From assembly GCA_009746045.1 (NCBI GenBank), contig RPFO01000130.1, positions 1,261,413 to 1,325,412 of the forward strand: a stretch of 64,000 nt of DNA, written 5' to 3'. The stretch comes from Mesostigma viride. Its lineage: Eukaryota; Streptophyta; Mesostigmatophyceae; Mesostigmatales; Mesostigmataceae. The position numbers and the translations under genes are program-made. The notes under the pieces are model-generated. The model was given only the letters and a program-made list of their open reading frames with translations, did no database searches and was not told where the DNA came from. This document shows, piece after piece, positions 11,692-21,937 of this stretch. Positions within the stretch are counted from its first letter, which is position 1. Each line of letters starts with the position of its first letter.

Positions 11692-12173
11692 GCCCTTGGC
11701 TCTTAGCCACGTGGCTGGGGCCTCCCTCACGGCAGGTTACACGGCGGACCGGGCGGAGCGGGCCAAGCTCCTGGCCTACGGCGACGTTGGGCACCATCGT
11801 GTGGTGCCCTTTGTCCTGGAGGAGTTTGGGGCCATGGGGCCCCTGACCTCCGCCTTCTTCAAGGAGTGTTGCCGGCTCCGGGAGGACCGGCTGGACCTGG
11901 AGGGCCAGCGGGCCCCATGGTCGGCGCGGACCTGGACGTCATATTGGCGTCAGCGCTTGTCGGTGGCGCTGACTCGGGCCATGGCTGACATCATGCTCCG
12001 CCGTACGCGGGCTGATTTTGCGGTGCAGCAGGGCTATTAGGTTCCTCCCGTTAGGCGTTTCCATTGGTCTTATCGTAGTATAGAGCTTTGACATGGCTCT
12101 GTATATAGGTTTATAGCTGGGCGTTTGCTTTGGTTTGAGTGATTTCACTCTGCTGTAAGTAATTATATTTTTA
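11692..12173 (+). mobile_element. 5'-truncated LINE (RT C-terminus plus 3' UTR) with 14-bp TSD
   Basis: The insertion is bounded by ATATATATTCCTAG at 11678-11691 and 12174-12187. It carries the last ~115 codons of a LINE ORF2-type protein ([20 protein letters not shown], stop 12038-12040) and a 3' UTR ending ...GTAAGTAATTATATTTTTAAT. The motif FV..FGA.G..... lies after the RT in many LINE ORF2 proteins. It landed on the stop codon of the E1 ORF1 (the TSD contains CTA, the stop on the minus strand). The last 353 bp recur almost identically at 58204-58556. Confidence 0.75.
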
Positions 12174-12183
12174 ATATATATTC

Positions 12184-13529
12184 CTAGTCTGAGGTGGCAG
12201 GAGGGGTCTGCCAGGGCTTGTGGTCAACGTGGATGACCGCCCCCCTCCAGTATACCGGCTTCCCCCTTGCGCTCTGCCGGAGCTGAAGGTAGGTCGGCCA
12301 TAGCTCGCGTCGCCGCTGTTGCTGGGCCAGGGTCAAGTCGTCGTCCAGCGTGAAGCGAGTCTCCGAGAGCTTCTTGCGGCATTTAAGGAACGCCAGCTTG
12401 TCCGCCATGTACTTAAAGGTGAGGAGCACGGGTGCCGGGCCAGCCTTCCCCGCGCGCGGGGGAGGCGGACAGCCGACATGTCCAGCTCACCAGTGAGTAA
12501 CATGGGGGCAAGAATGGCGCGCTTAAATGCCTCAAGAAGGCTCGTGGAGGTCTCACCTGCCGGCTGGTCGAAGTGCTTGACGATGACATTGTGGCTTCGC
12601 CGGGCGATGTCGGCTTCCTCGCGAAGGTCGAGGGCTTGTTGCTTGAGTTGTGCCGAGATGGTGGAGGTGGTGGAGGTGGTGTGTTGCTTAAGCAAGTCCG
12701 CCCAGGTGGAGGGAGCATCGCCGGCCGGGCCAGCAGGAGCCGGCTGGGCGGCGATGTCCTTCACCGCCTGGGCGGTGAGGCCGGCGGTGTCATGCAAGCT
12801 CTCAAGGGCGTTGGCGGTGGCTTGAAGGCGTTGGTCGAGGTCGAGGAGCTGGGCTTTGATGTCGGCAGTGGAGGCGGAAATGGCAGTGGAGGTGGAGGCG
12901 GCGGCGGTGGAAACGTGAGGAAGTTCAGCAGCCAGCGTGCCACCCATTGCTGCGACGTCAGCAGCAAGGGGGGTCACGTGCTGCTGAAAGGCTTCCGTGA
13001 GGATGGAACGGAGGGTGGAGGCGGAGATGGATGGAGCCCAGATCTCGCCGTCAGAGCGCTGGAGAAGGGAGTTGAGGATGGCGTGCTGGAGCTGGGGGCG
13101 GGGGCAGCCAAGCATGGCACCGTGGGCTTGCCAGCGGCTGCCGTTGCTGCCGAGGAGGCGACCTTGGTCGTAGAGATGGAGGCACAGGTAGTAAAGCGAG
13201 GCGTAGTCCCCGTAGAAGATGCAGTCCATAGCATCGGACGGAGACATGTTGGTCCAGTCGTGATCATCGACCTTGAAAGGTTGGGGCCGAAAGCGCGGTT
13301 CCGAGGGGCGGGACCATCCTGTTTTGTCGGCTGGGCGGGTGCGTTTCGGGTCAGGCGATGCCGATGGCAAGGCATTAAGCCCGGGAGGTTGCTGGGAGAC
13401 CACCAGTGCACGACTAGTGTCACTGCTGCCTGCCGGACCTGATGGCGAAGCTGCAGCCTCAGCTGCCGCATTTTCATGGGCGAGCGCATCCGCCAAACTG
13501 CGTTGCGTCAAAGGACGTTTGCTCGTCAT
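12184..13529 (-). pseudogene. L1 ORF1p-like protein of E1 (one frameshift)
   Basis: The long frame starts MTSKRPLTQRSLADALAHEN. It has a Pro/Ser/Ala-rich N-terminus, a conserved block around FYGDYASLYYLCLHLYDQGR, then heptad-like sequence (IKAQLLDLDQRLQATANALE) expected to form a coiled coil. Next comes an RRM-like first strand (HNVIVKHFD). Near 12430-12480 the frame shifts; the continuation gives LLTFKYMADKLAFLKCRKKL and FTLDDDLTLAQQQRRRELWP, then PVYWRGAVIHVDHKPW and the stop at 12184-12186. Coiled coil, RRM, then a C-terminal domain with R..L..DLT....R matches the order of L1-type ORF1 nucleic-acid chaperones. The single shift sits in the GC-rich tract GCGCGCGGGGGAGGCGG, which may be a mutation hotspot. 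It would coat element RNA; it has no catalytic domain. Confidence 0.7.
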
Positions 13530-13673
13530 ATATTGCGTTTTAGATTCGGAAAATTATATCAGCATGTGCGTCTTTAGAAAGACGAAGCGATAGTGATATT
13601 CACGGCTAAATTCGGTGCTCAAACGTGAAAGTTATGAGCTCCGCCGTCAGCCATGGCTACCTCGTGGCTCGTG

Positions 13674-14029
13674 CTAATGCAGGTATATATCCGTGCCTAT
13701 TTTACACGTAAGCCAGCCATAATTTCAATGCACACGGATACACATTTCCATCACCATTCATCTTCATCATCCTGAACGACTCGAACACGCGGACAAGATA
13801 ACGGGAGGCTCGAGCTACCATGGTCCGGATTCTCCCGATTTCTGGCCTGCGCTGGTTGTCTCCTTGATATGGCTCTTAATACATTCTAGGCGACATGAAC
13901 CTTATGCGTGTGTGCACAGAACAATGCAGGTAGCTCTACATGCCTAACCAACACTCGTAAAGCATATTACAGGTTTATGGTGTGAGCATCATACCAAATG
14001 GATGCTTCAGCTAAGGTGTTCTCCCAAAG
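13674..14029. other. Spacer between head-to-head elements E1 and E2
   Basis: It contains a short LINE 3'-UTR-like piece (ATGGCTCTTAATACATTCTAGGC near 13870) and a ~95-bp block (GTGTGCACAGAACAATG...TTTATGGTGTGAGCATCAT) also present at about 36255-36350. No gene is seen. It could hold divergent promoters for the two elements, but no motif proves it. Confidence 0.45.
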
Positions 14030-14184
14030 CCACGAGCCACGAGGTAGCCATGGCTGACGGCGGAGCTCATAACTTTCACGTTTGGGCACCAGATTCGGCC
14101 GTGAATATCATCATCGCTTCGTCTTTCTAAGACGCACACGCTGATATAATTTTCTGGAGCTATTACGCAATATATGGCGAGCAA

Positions 14185-14352
14185 CCCTGTAACTAGGACC
14201 TAGATAGCTTACACCATCCATTTCATCCCATGTTCCCCTCCCACTGAGGACTTATGCTCACGTGACGCAGTCACGTGTCTATTAATTAATTAATTAATTA
14301 ATTAATTAATTAATTAATTAATTAATTAATTAATTAATTAATTAATTAATTA
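14185..14352 (+). mobile_element. ATTA-tailed LINE 3' fragment inserted at a start codon
   Basis: It is bounded by ATGGCGAGCAA (14174-14184 and 14353-14363), a TSD that begins exactly at the ATG of the E2 ORF1. The insert has the last codons of a LINE ORF2 (CCTGTAACTAGGACC then TAG), a short 3' UTR, a perfect 8-bp-stem hairpin CACGTGACGCAGTCACGTG (14259-14277) and a tail of about 17 ATTA repeats. The same unit, longer at its 5' end, is at 49094-49339 on the other strand. Confidence 0.75.
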
Positions 14353-14353
14353 A

Positions 14354-15769
14354 TGGCGAGCAAACGCTCCTCCGCGCAACGCAGCCTGGCGGCTGCGCTC
14401 AGCGCCCTGAAAATACGTCTGCAGCTCCGGCTGCAGCTTCGCCCTCCGGCCCAGAAGGCAGCGGCGCCACTAGCCAAGCCCTAGTGATCGCCCAGCCCCC
14501 CGGGCTTGCCTCGCCCGCAGCGTCGCCTGAACCCAAGAGCAGTCGCCCTGCCGAGTCGACTTGGGAGGAGTACGACTTTGACGCCAGCCAGCCCGGCTTT
14601 TTTGACAAGCTCAGCCACGATCGCATCCTGGCCTGCGTGTTTTTTGGATCGCAGGCCTCGCTTACGGAACTGTGCAAGCAGCTCTTCATCCAGGGTTGCC
14701 TCATCGATGCTTTCCAGAGGCGCACTTACACTAATTTGACCATGTCCCCAAACTATGCCGCCCCCACCGATCAGCAATACGCCCTCATCTCCCTCCTTGG
14801 ACGCGCCATCGAGGAGCTCTGCCGCCCCCAGCCCCTCACCACCACCTTGATCGAATCCTCCATCCGCTCACTCCTTTAGGAGGCCCTCGAGCAGCACGTG
14901 GCCCCCCTCGCTGCAGATGTGGCGGCCATGGGCAGCACGCTGACTGCCGAGCTCCCCCTTCTCTCCGCCACCATCTCCACCGCCACCTCCACCGGTCCAC
15001 CCTCCTCGCCTCCTCCACCGCCCCCCCCCCCCCTCCGATGCCATCACCGCCCAGCTCCGCGACATCGACCAGCGCCTCAAGGACAACGCCATCGCCATCG
15101 AGTGCCTGCAAAACACCGCATGCACGCCTCACCGCCCAGGCCGTGAAGGACATTGCCGCCAAGCCAGCCCCCGCTGGCCCGGCTGGCGATGCTCCTCCCA
15201 CCCAGACCTGGGCGGACATGCTTAAGCAGCACGCCACCTCCACCACCTCCGCCATTGCAGCACAGCTCCAGCAGCAGAAGCTCAACCTCCGCGAGGAGGC
15301 CGAGCTCGCCAAGCGCAGCCTTAACGTCATCGTCAAGAACTTCGACATGGAGGAAGGTGAGAATTCTGTGAAGCTTGCACTTGCGTTTGAGAGCAAAATC
15401 CTTGATCGCATGGGCCTTCTTGGTGAGATTAAGCTGGTCGCGCCCACCGCCTTCCCCGCGCGCGGGGCCGGTAAGGCAGGGGCGCCCCCGCTTCTTCTCA
15501 TCTTTAAGAGCCCCTCCGACAAGATTTTGTTTCTCAGACGCCGCAAGCGGCTCGAGAAGACTCCCTTCACCTTGGATGACGACTTGACCCTGGCGCAGCA
15601 ACAAAGGCGACGGGAGCTATGGCCGACCTACCTCCAGCTCCGGCAGACCACGGCGGGGAAGCCGGTGTACTGGAAGGGGGCGGCCATCTACGTCGGCCAC
15701 AAGCCCTGGCACGCGACCCCCGCGACCCCCGCGGCCCCAGCGACCGTCCAGACGCCCCAGCTTAGTTAG
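14354..15769 (+). pseudogene. L1 ORF1p-like protein of E2 (stop and frameshifts)
   Basis: It starts MASKRSSAQRSLAAALSALK after the nested insertion. It has the conserved block VFFGSQASLTELCKQLFIQG, an in-frame stop at 14877-14879, a frameshift in the Pro-rich tract near 15030, then the coiled-coil/RRM/CTD part: LNVIVKNFDMEEGEN, ILFLRRRKRLEKTPFTLDDD, LTLAQQQRRRELWPTYLQLR, PVYWKGAAIYVGHKPW. The stop is at 15767-15769. It is the same protein family as the E1 ORF1 and diverged enough to be an older sibling. It is non-functional because of at least two breaks. Confidence 0.7.
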
Positions 15770-15862
15770 GGGAATACAACAGTAGTAGTGTAGAATAGTT
15801 AGACCGTGGCCTTGTACATGCACCCCTACTACAGGCACTATACCAGCTGGCTTATGAGCATT

Positions 15863-15903
15863 CGCGTCAACGCAGACACGTGTCCATTAATTAATTAATT
15901 ATT
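15863..15903 (+). mobile_element. Very short ATTA-tailed LINE fragment
   Basis: CGCGTCAACGCAGACACGTG plus (ATTA)n interrupts the E2 3' UTR. AGCATT flanks it (15857-15862, 15904-15909). It looks like a severely 5'-truncated copy of the family at 14185-14352. Confidence 0.45.
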
Positions 15904-16218
15904 AGCATTATTTAGTCATGTACATGTGTGCCCATGATGAGCCACACACCATATGATGCCTGGCTATATTTATTTAGTTATGCTGTACGTGCCCGTGGAC
16001 GCAGAGAGCTACTCTCTGCTGAGACGCCATTCCCTAGCTTCTGTATAGCCATGCTGATCGTCCACCCCATGACGGGCCCCTTCGCGCTCCGAGAGATCAT
16101 GGTGGTGCAGGTGCACTTGGTGCACCTAGAGCAGGTGTAGTTTACATCCTGCCCTTGCAGGAAGTAGCCCAGAATGTATTAAAGGCCATATGCCCCTCAG
16201 TCTCAGTCTCAGGGCTAG

Positions 16219-17084
16219 AAAAATTAAATTAAATTATAACATGCCTCCGTTGGGAGATCATGTAGCACATATTCCTTGATGGATGGTGGAGTGGAGAGAG
16301 CCGCGTAATCTGACTATCCTAACGCTAATCTATCGATCTAGTCTAGAAAAATCCTAACTACCCTACTCATCAAAACGCCTCCTCCTCTTGGGGGGAGGTG
16401 GCTTGCCCACAGGGTCGGGCGTGTGAGCCTTCACAATCTTCTGCCACCGCGTCTTGTTCTGCATGGCAGTCCAAAGAAGGGAGAGAGAGTGGATGCGGTA
16501 TTCAAACTGGGCTGGGACCGGTAGGTCATCCAGCAACATCTGGGTGTAGCTCGTGACATGTTTCCCTACCCTTTTGGGAATGCCCTTGGGGCCAAGCCAG
16601 GTCAGAATATCATGCCGCCCTGGCTGGCCAAGCCCTGCTGGGGGCCTGCCAGACCAAGGGCGGCCGGTGTCGACCTGGCTGGTGCGAGCAAGGTGTACTA
16701 CAAATGCTATCCTACGCTGTCTAATCTCGTCCGAAATACGAGGCATGCCCTGATACAAAGACTCTATTATGACGGGCGCTTGGAAAACCCTACGTTCAGG
16801 ACCTGTCGGAGCATCCTGTAAACTGTGCCGTCTAGCTTAGCTGCCAGTGTGGGTGTGAGTGTCCACACCTCGGCGCCATACGTGAGCACTGTGAGGACGA
16901 GGACCAGTTGAAGAGCATGCGCTTGCGATGCTCGCCCAGGCCCTTTGAGCGCCAGAAGGTGTTGAGCGAACGAAGCCTACTAGCCCAGGCCAGGCCGATG
17001 CGGATGTCCACATCGTCGGCGGTGTCAGGGAGCCAGCTCCCCAACAGTTTGAAGCTCGATCCCCAACAGTTTGAAGCTCCCAAA
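16219..17084 (-). mobile_element. 5'-truncated RT-LINE, 15-bp TSD
   Basis: CAGTCTCAGGGCTAG flanks it (16204-16218 and 17085-17099). On the minus strand it encodes the C-terminal part of a LINE ORF2 in broken frames: FKLLGSWLPDTADDVDIRIG (duplicated short segment at 17040-17078), YQGMPRISDEIRQRRIAFVV, and RWQKIVKAHTPDPVGKPPPP, with a stop at 16363. The 3' end reads ...TGCTACATGATCTCCCAACG GAGG followed by an ATTTA-type tail. That end matches the 3' terminus of the ORF1-only elements. A second copy of this LINE is at 37434-38990. Confidence 0.75.
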
Positions 17085-17171
17085 CAGTCTCAGGGCTAGG
17101 TGCCACATGTATTCCCAACGGAGTCATGTTCCTCATTAATTAATTAATTAATTAACTAATTAATTAATTAA

Positions 17172-17300
17172 TAGGCGACATCCTGCAGGTGGGGTATGTA
17201 AAGTGCCACGTACGGGTGCACAAGGTGCATGCACCTGCACCACCATGATTGAATTGAATTGAACTGAATTGGAACATCACTCCGTTGGGAGTATATGTAG
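17172..17300 (-). mobile_element. Fragments of LINE 3' UTR
   Basis: 17172-17250 resembles the 3' UTR region near 39060-39130 (GGCGACATCCTGCAGG..., GTGCACAAGGTGCATGCACC). 17271-17300 is another copy of the family 3' terminus (ACATCACTCCGTTGGGAGTA) with a TTGAA-type tail on its left. Both are minus-oriented scraps between two larger elements. Confidence 0.5.
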
Positions 17301-18447
17301 CATCGTATCCCTGTGCTCCAGGCCGCCCTTGTGGAGGCCTACGCACATGCTCAGGACGCAGAGGCGGCCCAGTGTATCGCAGATGCCAAGGCCTGCCAAG
17401 CTCGCAGCCAGCCGCAAGGACATGTGGTACCACCTCGACCGGCTCCGGCCGCAGCCGGCGGCAGCGCACCCCGGTGGAGCACACGGGGGACGGTGCGGCG
17501 CCAGTTAGCCTAAGTTGACTGCTGGTTGGCCCACAGTGTTTCCTTGACAGGTGGGGCTCGCGCCCCCCCCATGCCTGTCTCGGTGTTGCCGTCATCTCGA
17601 GACGGCCGCCTGTCTCGGTGTTGCCGGACCCCCCCCGCCGCCTGCGCCCCCCTCCTCGGCCGCGGACTACCAAGTCCCCGCCTTGAAGGAGGGCTGCCTT
17701 GCCACCAACGACGTCGTCCACCCCGGAGGAATTGGACGGCGCCCTTGCTCGCTTGAGGTACGACGCGGCGGTCCGGCGCCGACCACCTTTCGGCTGAGCT
17801 GCTGAAGACCCCTGACCTGGCGGTGAGGGAGCTTCTGCTGGCGTTCTGCAAGTTACCGTGTCCTGCTCTCTGATGAGCCTCCGCCTGCTGAGTGGCAGAC
17901 GGCCATCCGAGTCATGCTGTACAAGAAGGGCTCTGCTGCTGAGGCCCAGTAAAACTACATGTATCGGGGTGTCTGCCCAAGGTGTACTGGAGGGGCGGGG
18001 ACCTAGCTGCTGATGATCAACCACAAGATGTGGACGCCCCCCGCGGGCTAGACTAGCTAATAGCCCTAGCTTGCATGTATCCATTGGTAGTCACTGCCAC
18101 TATGGCAGCCATGCTTAGAACGTTTGCCTAGCCGTGCCAACATACCTAGTCACGTGCACCGCTAACGCACGGTACACAACCAGCCATGTAGCCTTAGCTT
18201 AGTCCTTGTTGTACAGCCATGCTACGTCTTGGCTATGATCAGTTTACTCGCCCACGCTCCTTGTTATGCCATGCTCACATGGGTCCTATTGCACCCATGT
18301 GCAGATTGCCGGATCGTTAGCGTGTCCGTTCAGCTAACGTGCCCGAATGCAGCTGTGGCATTAAATTAATTAATTAATTAATTAATTAATTAATTAATTA
18401 ATTAATTAATTAATTAATTAATTAATTAATTAATTAATTAATTAATT
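17301..18447 (+). mobile_element. Degenerate LINE relative ending in an ATTA array
   Basis: Plus-strand coding traces survive (VLQAALVEAYAHAQDAEAAQ near 17310; EWQTAIRVMLYKKGSAAEAQ near 17890; a YWRG-like motif near 17980) but are riddled with stops and shifts. The last part resembles the PVYWKGAA...HKPW end of the ORF1 family. The 3' UTR (18050-18360) ends in (TTAA)n at 18361-18447. That array is shared tail-to-tail with element E3, which starts at 18448 in the opposite orientation. Confidence 0.45.
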
Positions 18448-19016
18448 AGGAACATAACTCCGTTGGGAGTATCTGTAGCACATATCCCTGAGAAGGGGCA
18501 TATGGCTTTTAATACATTCTAGGCTACTTCATGCAAGGGTGGGAATGTAAGCTACCCTTGCTTGCTCTATAGGTGCACGTGCACCTATAGAGCTGGTACC
18601 AGGGCACCTGCACCCTCATGATCTATCACGCTATGCCCAGCTAAGGGGGAGCATGTCATGTGGGGGAAGATCATCATGGCTATATACAAGAGGCTAGGGC
18701 ATGGCTTCTCAGCAGAGTCAGTGACTCCCTGCATGGGCACTGCATAATAAAATAAAGCTAGGCATCATCTGGAGGGTGGCTCATCATAGGCACACATGAA
18801 CATGACTAAAAATGCTAGGCCTCAGCTGGTATAGTGCTTGTAGTAGGCGGGCATGTACAAGGCCACTGTCTAACAGTATTCTACACTACTGCTGCTGTAT
18901 TCCCCTAGGCTGGGGCTTCTGGAGTCGCTGGGGCCGCGGTGGTCGAGGGGGTCGTGTGCCAGGGCTTGTGGCCGACGTAGATGGCCGGCCGCCCCCTTCC
19001 AGTACACCGAGTTAAC
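18448..19016 (-). mobile_element. ORF1-only element E3, 3' part
   Basis: This is the ORF1 C-terminus (about 18910-19016, YWKGAA) and the 3' UTR down to the terminus AACATAACTCCGTTGGGAGT at 18450. The remainder of E3 lies at 33857-35300; the copia element 19017-33851 splits them. It contains a perfect 30-bp palindrome at 18564-18593 (CTCTATAGGTGCAC and its complement) that sibling copies lack. Confidence 0.7.
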
Positions 19017-19702
19017 GTTTTTAAGCGCGATGTATAAGGATATGGTTGCAATGCAGCAATTATGCGAATGTGGTTGGAACGGAGCTTTGTTAAAATTGGA
19101 TAAGCTTACAGCACTCAGGCACTTGAGGCTTAGACACGAGCTTGCCAAGTCAAAGCAACACACGTGAGGCGGGCTCGCAAGATGATCAGTTGGCACTGGT
19201 CCTACTATTCTTTATATACTTGCTCACTGTGCTTTGCTAGTCCTGAGCAGCCTCGTAGGGATTGCTCAGTATTAACACCCCGATACAGTATTAACAACCT
19301 GTACAGCGTCCCGATCCTATACAGTAGGTCTGCCATACAGGCACAGTGACCACAGAGTACAGTCCACACCGTGATTATTGCGTCTGCACCCAATAGTCCA
19401 GGACTAAGCCTGCGGTACCAACAGACCACAGGTTAAGGTTCCTATTTCCTGCGTACGACGTATTAATCCAATACCGTCGTAGGTACAGCACCTAATTCCT
19501 GTCAGCCCAGGAATTACTGTCGACCCAGTATGTTGCCGGCACATATTCACGCACGACTTAGAAGAACAGCCGGCTCGCGCTCGCGCGCGACCGGGAAGTC
19601 GGAAAGCCATAACTTTCTTGATACTTGTCGGAATGAACTCGTTCCGGTGCCGCTGGAATCGTAGAGATAGGCCGAATCAGGAACACGCCAATGCGCTTGG
19701 CG
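19017..19702 (-). repeat. 3' LTR of the copia-like element (686 bp)
   Basis: It is nearly colinear with 33184-33851; the main differences are a small expansion around GTATTAACAACCTGTACAGC (19285-19310) and scattered substitutions. It begins GTTTTTAAGCGC and ends GCGCTTGGCG on the plus strand; boundaries may be off by a few bases because TSD and LTR ends share GTTAAC. Confidence 0.8.
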
Positions 19703-20477
19703 CTAACTCCAATCCTTTCTTTTCTTGAGCTGTAGCAGCTCACACAAGTCTACATACAAACACACACAATGGGTACCGCTGGACATCCTCCCCGGCTACA
19801 AGTCACAACCCTTTGGGCATGACAGCCAGCTTGGATTCCTTATTATATGTACATAGCACCCATACTGGTTCAGGAGCACAAACAAATTACAATGAGTCCC
19901 TATCCCTTCCTGGGAGGCTCGTTGTGTTACCCATGTACAAGAGGTTGGCAAACTGTGGCAGCCCATAGGTGTTCAGTGAAGAACTTGAGAAGTATGTACA
20001 ACCTTCAGGACCTTAGCTAGGCGAAACCCCACAGATCACCCACAACAGCTCATCAGAAAACATTGCTGACCCCCAGACAGGAGTCGGCGCCGGTAAGCTG
20101 CCCCTTATCGAACCAGATACAACATCTACGCGAAGCACATGCAAACCCACAATTAGCTCCTATACTCATTCCAACCGTGGAAAATCAGGGGACCTGTCGC
20201 CACCTCATCAGCATGATGGATGGGTCAGCCAGTCTGTGAAACTCCGCCTTAAGACGGCACCAGGGAATCGAATCCCGCCCACAATGAAACCACAGATCTG
20301 GGGAAACCTCAGACTGAGATGAAAACCCCAGATAGATAGACATCTCTCCATCAGAGACAATGTCAGACATTCCCACACCAGACACATCATGTCTCACCCC
20401 TCAAGGTGTGCTCAGGATTATGTACAATCAAGCTCCCAGCCTGATATCCAGAGACTTAAGCACCCAGCTCTCAGCTT

Positions 20478-21190
20478 TTAGACAGATAGACCAACTTGGC
20501 AGTCAGCATTCATGAGCTTCCTCAGTACATTGTACTGGGCTGGGGCCTTGTGTGGCAGCTTGGTCAATGCATCAGCAGGGTTCTCCTCGCCAGGGATATT
20601 ATGCTTCAAGTCAACCAAACTGGCCAACTCCTTCAGCAACAAATAATCCAGATCCCGGCTCCTGGCCAGCTGCTTGTGAACAAACTGGACCATACCCATG
20701 CTGTCTGTTAGCAACAACGTCTCCATCTGCAATTAAGGGGTAACTGAAGCCAGCTCCAGCATTAACTCCTTTATGTACAAACTGGACTGGATCCCCTCGC
20801 ATATGGCCCTGCACTCTGCCACATCTGAACTGATACAGACCCTCTTCTGCAGTCTGCTGTACCAGCTGAACAAACTTGCCCTGCTCTGATAAAAAGCAAA
20901 CAGAGCGCAGCAGATCTCCCCCTGACCTTGGTAACCTGGCGAGCATCCATGGAACTGTCAACAAAGATCTCCAAGGTGATAGGCTGGGCAAAGTCAATCT
21001 CAGACAAAATCAGATCAGGGGTACTCTCCACCAATCGGGCTATGACTCGAGGCTTCTCATCCTCAAGCACATCATCAGGCATTCTGCTATGGACCATCAA
21101 AGACGGGCCACAGATGCTGGCAAACCAGGCCCACATGCCTCTCAACTCAGGACCTGCAGCCTGGGTGATCTTCTCTGGCAAGGCCTTCAC
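20478..21190 (-). pseudogene. Copia RNase H
   Basis: Broken minus-strand frames give LEIFVDSSMDARQVTKVRGR (first catalytic Asp region), then after a frameshift LLTDSMGMVQFVHKQLARSR and IPGEENPADALTKLP. DS..........RS.DL......IPG.ENPADALTK is the classic C-terminal signature of Ty1/copia RNase H. This would degrade the RNA strand of the RNA:DNA hybrid during reverse transcription. Confidence 0.75.
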
Positions 21191-21199
21191 AATGGTCTG

Positions 21200-21824
21200 C
21201 TAACTCTGCTTATAATCTCCTCCAGCCTGAAGCCTGATACTCCACTCCCCATCTCTCTTGAACAGGGTAGCCTGCATTCCACAGAACACTACAGGCTTGT
21301 TGGGTTCCTGCCACAGCTCCTTGCTCAGTGAAAACTTGCCACTGATGATAGGAATAAACTTCTTCAGCCAGGTTGTGGGGGCTAGCAAATGCAGATCATC
21401 TCCATGCAAACTAGCATACAATGGCAGACCCTCCCATTGGGCCAGCAGCAACAAACAGGGATCAACTGAAGACACCCTCAAGCCACACTCACTGATCAGA
21501 GCTTCCTGCAGCGTGAGTCTCCAGATGATAATAGGGCTCAACCTGAGTCCTTCCAGGCCCTTCAGAATAACCAGGAAATGTTGATGCAGCTCCAGCTTCC
21601 AGATGGCAGGCACCTCAACACAATAAGGCTCATCCTGCTTCCACACCCTCCTGGCCACTTCTGGATCAGATTTTTAAAATGCCCTCTTGAAGTCCAGCAG
21701 CACTGATGACATAGCTGCTCCCCTGTTCAGCAACCCCACGTAGAGACATAGCAAAATTCTCCACGTGTCATGCAGCATCCCTGGCGTGTACAGCTCCTCT
21801 CCCAGCAAACTCCCAGTGGCCACA
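21200..21824 (-). pseudogene. Copia RT, duplicated copy A
   Basis: The minus strand gives VWKQDEPYCVEVPAIWKLEL, the DPCLL block, and LYASLHGDDLHLLAPTTWLK, where HGDD corresponds to the YVDD active site, then KPVVFCGMQATL. A stop near 21660 (DPEVARRVW side) and frame changes interrupt it. The same ~510 bp recur in copy B (21826-21937 joined to 26986-27371), so this is an internal tandem duplication. Confidence 0.75.
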
Positions 21825-21937
21825 GCTCCTTGCCCAGTGAAAACTCGCCACTGATGATAGGAATAAGCTTCTTCAGCCAGGTTGTGGGGGCTAGCAAATG
21901 CAGATCATCTCCATGCAAACTAGCATACAATGGCAGA

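Larger units (their letters stand above)
11281..13673 (-). mobile_element. ORF1-only non-LTR element, copy E1
   Basis: On the minus strand the element runs from a 5' leader (CACGAGCCACGAGGTAGCC near 13673) through an ORF1p-like gene (13529-12184) straight into a 3' UTR ending ...CTCCCAACGGAGTGATGTTG at 11281. There is no reverse transcriptase. The 3' UTR is interrupted exactly after the ORF1 stop by another LINE (11692-12173) with a 14-bp TSD. The same order, leader-ORF1-3' UTR without RT, is found in copies E2 (14030-17171) and E3 (split 33857-35300 / 18448-19016), so absence of RT is a family trait and not a private deletion. Confidence 0.75.
14030..17171 (+). mobile_element. ORF1-only non-LTR element, copy E2, with three nested insertions
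   Basis: The 5' leader (GCCACGAGCCACGAGGTAGCC) matches E1 and E3. The ORF1 relic runs 14354-15769 and the 3' UTR follows at once. The 3' terminus ...ATTCCCAACGGAGTCATGTT plus an (ATTA)n tail lies at 17110-17171. Nested in it are an ATTA-tailed insertion at the start codon (14185-14352), a 41-bp ATTA-tailed fragment (15863-15903), and a truncated RT-LINE on the opposite strand (16219-17084, 15-bp TSD). With these removed the element is about 2.1 kb, the size of E1. Confidence 0.75.

Noticed and set aside
12573..13442. 289-codon plus-strand frame, Gly/Val-rich
   Set aside because: Antisense shadow of the E1 ORF1; the minus frame has homologues in E2, E3 and E4.
17164..18084. 306-codon minus-strand frame
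   Set aside because: Pro/Arg/Gly-rich antisense frame over a degenerate plus-strand LINE relic; no motif, and it runs through LINE 3'-UTR scraps.
20230..20300. tRNA-like GGGATTCGATTCCC on the minus strand
   Set aside because: B-box-like only; T-stem and A-box do not form, and it lies in copia 3' non-coding sequence.
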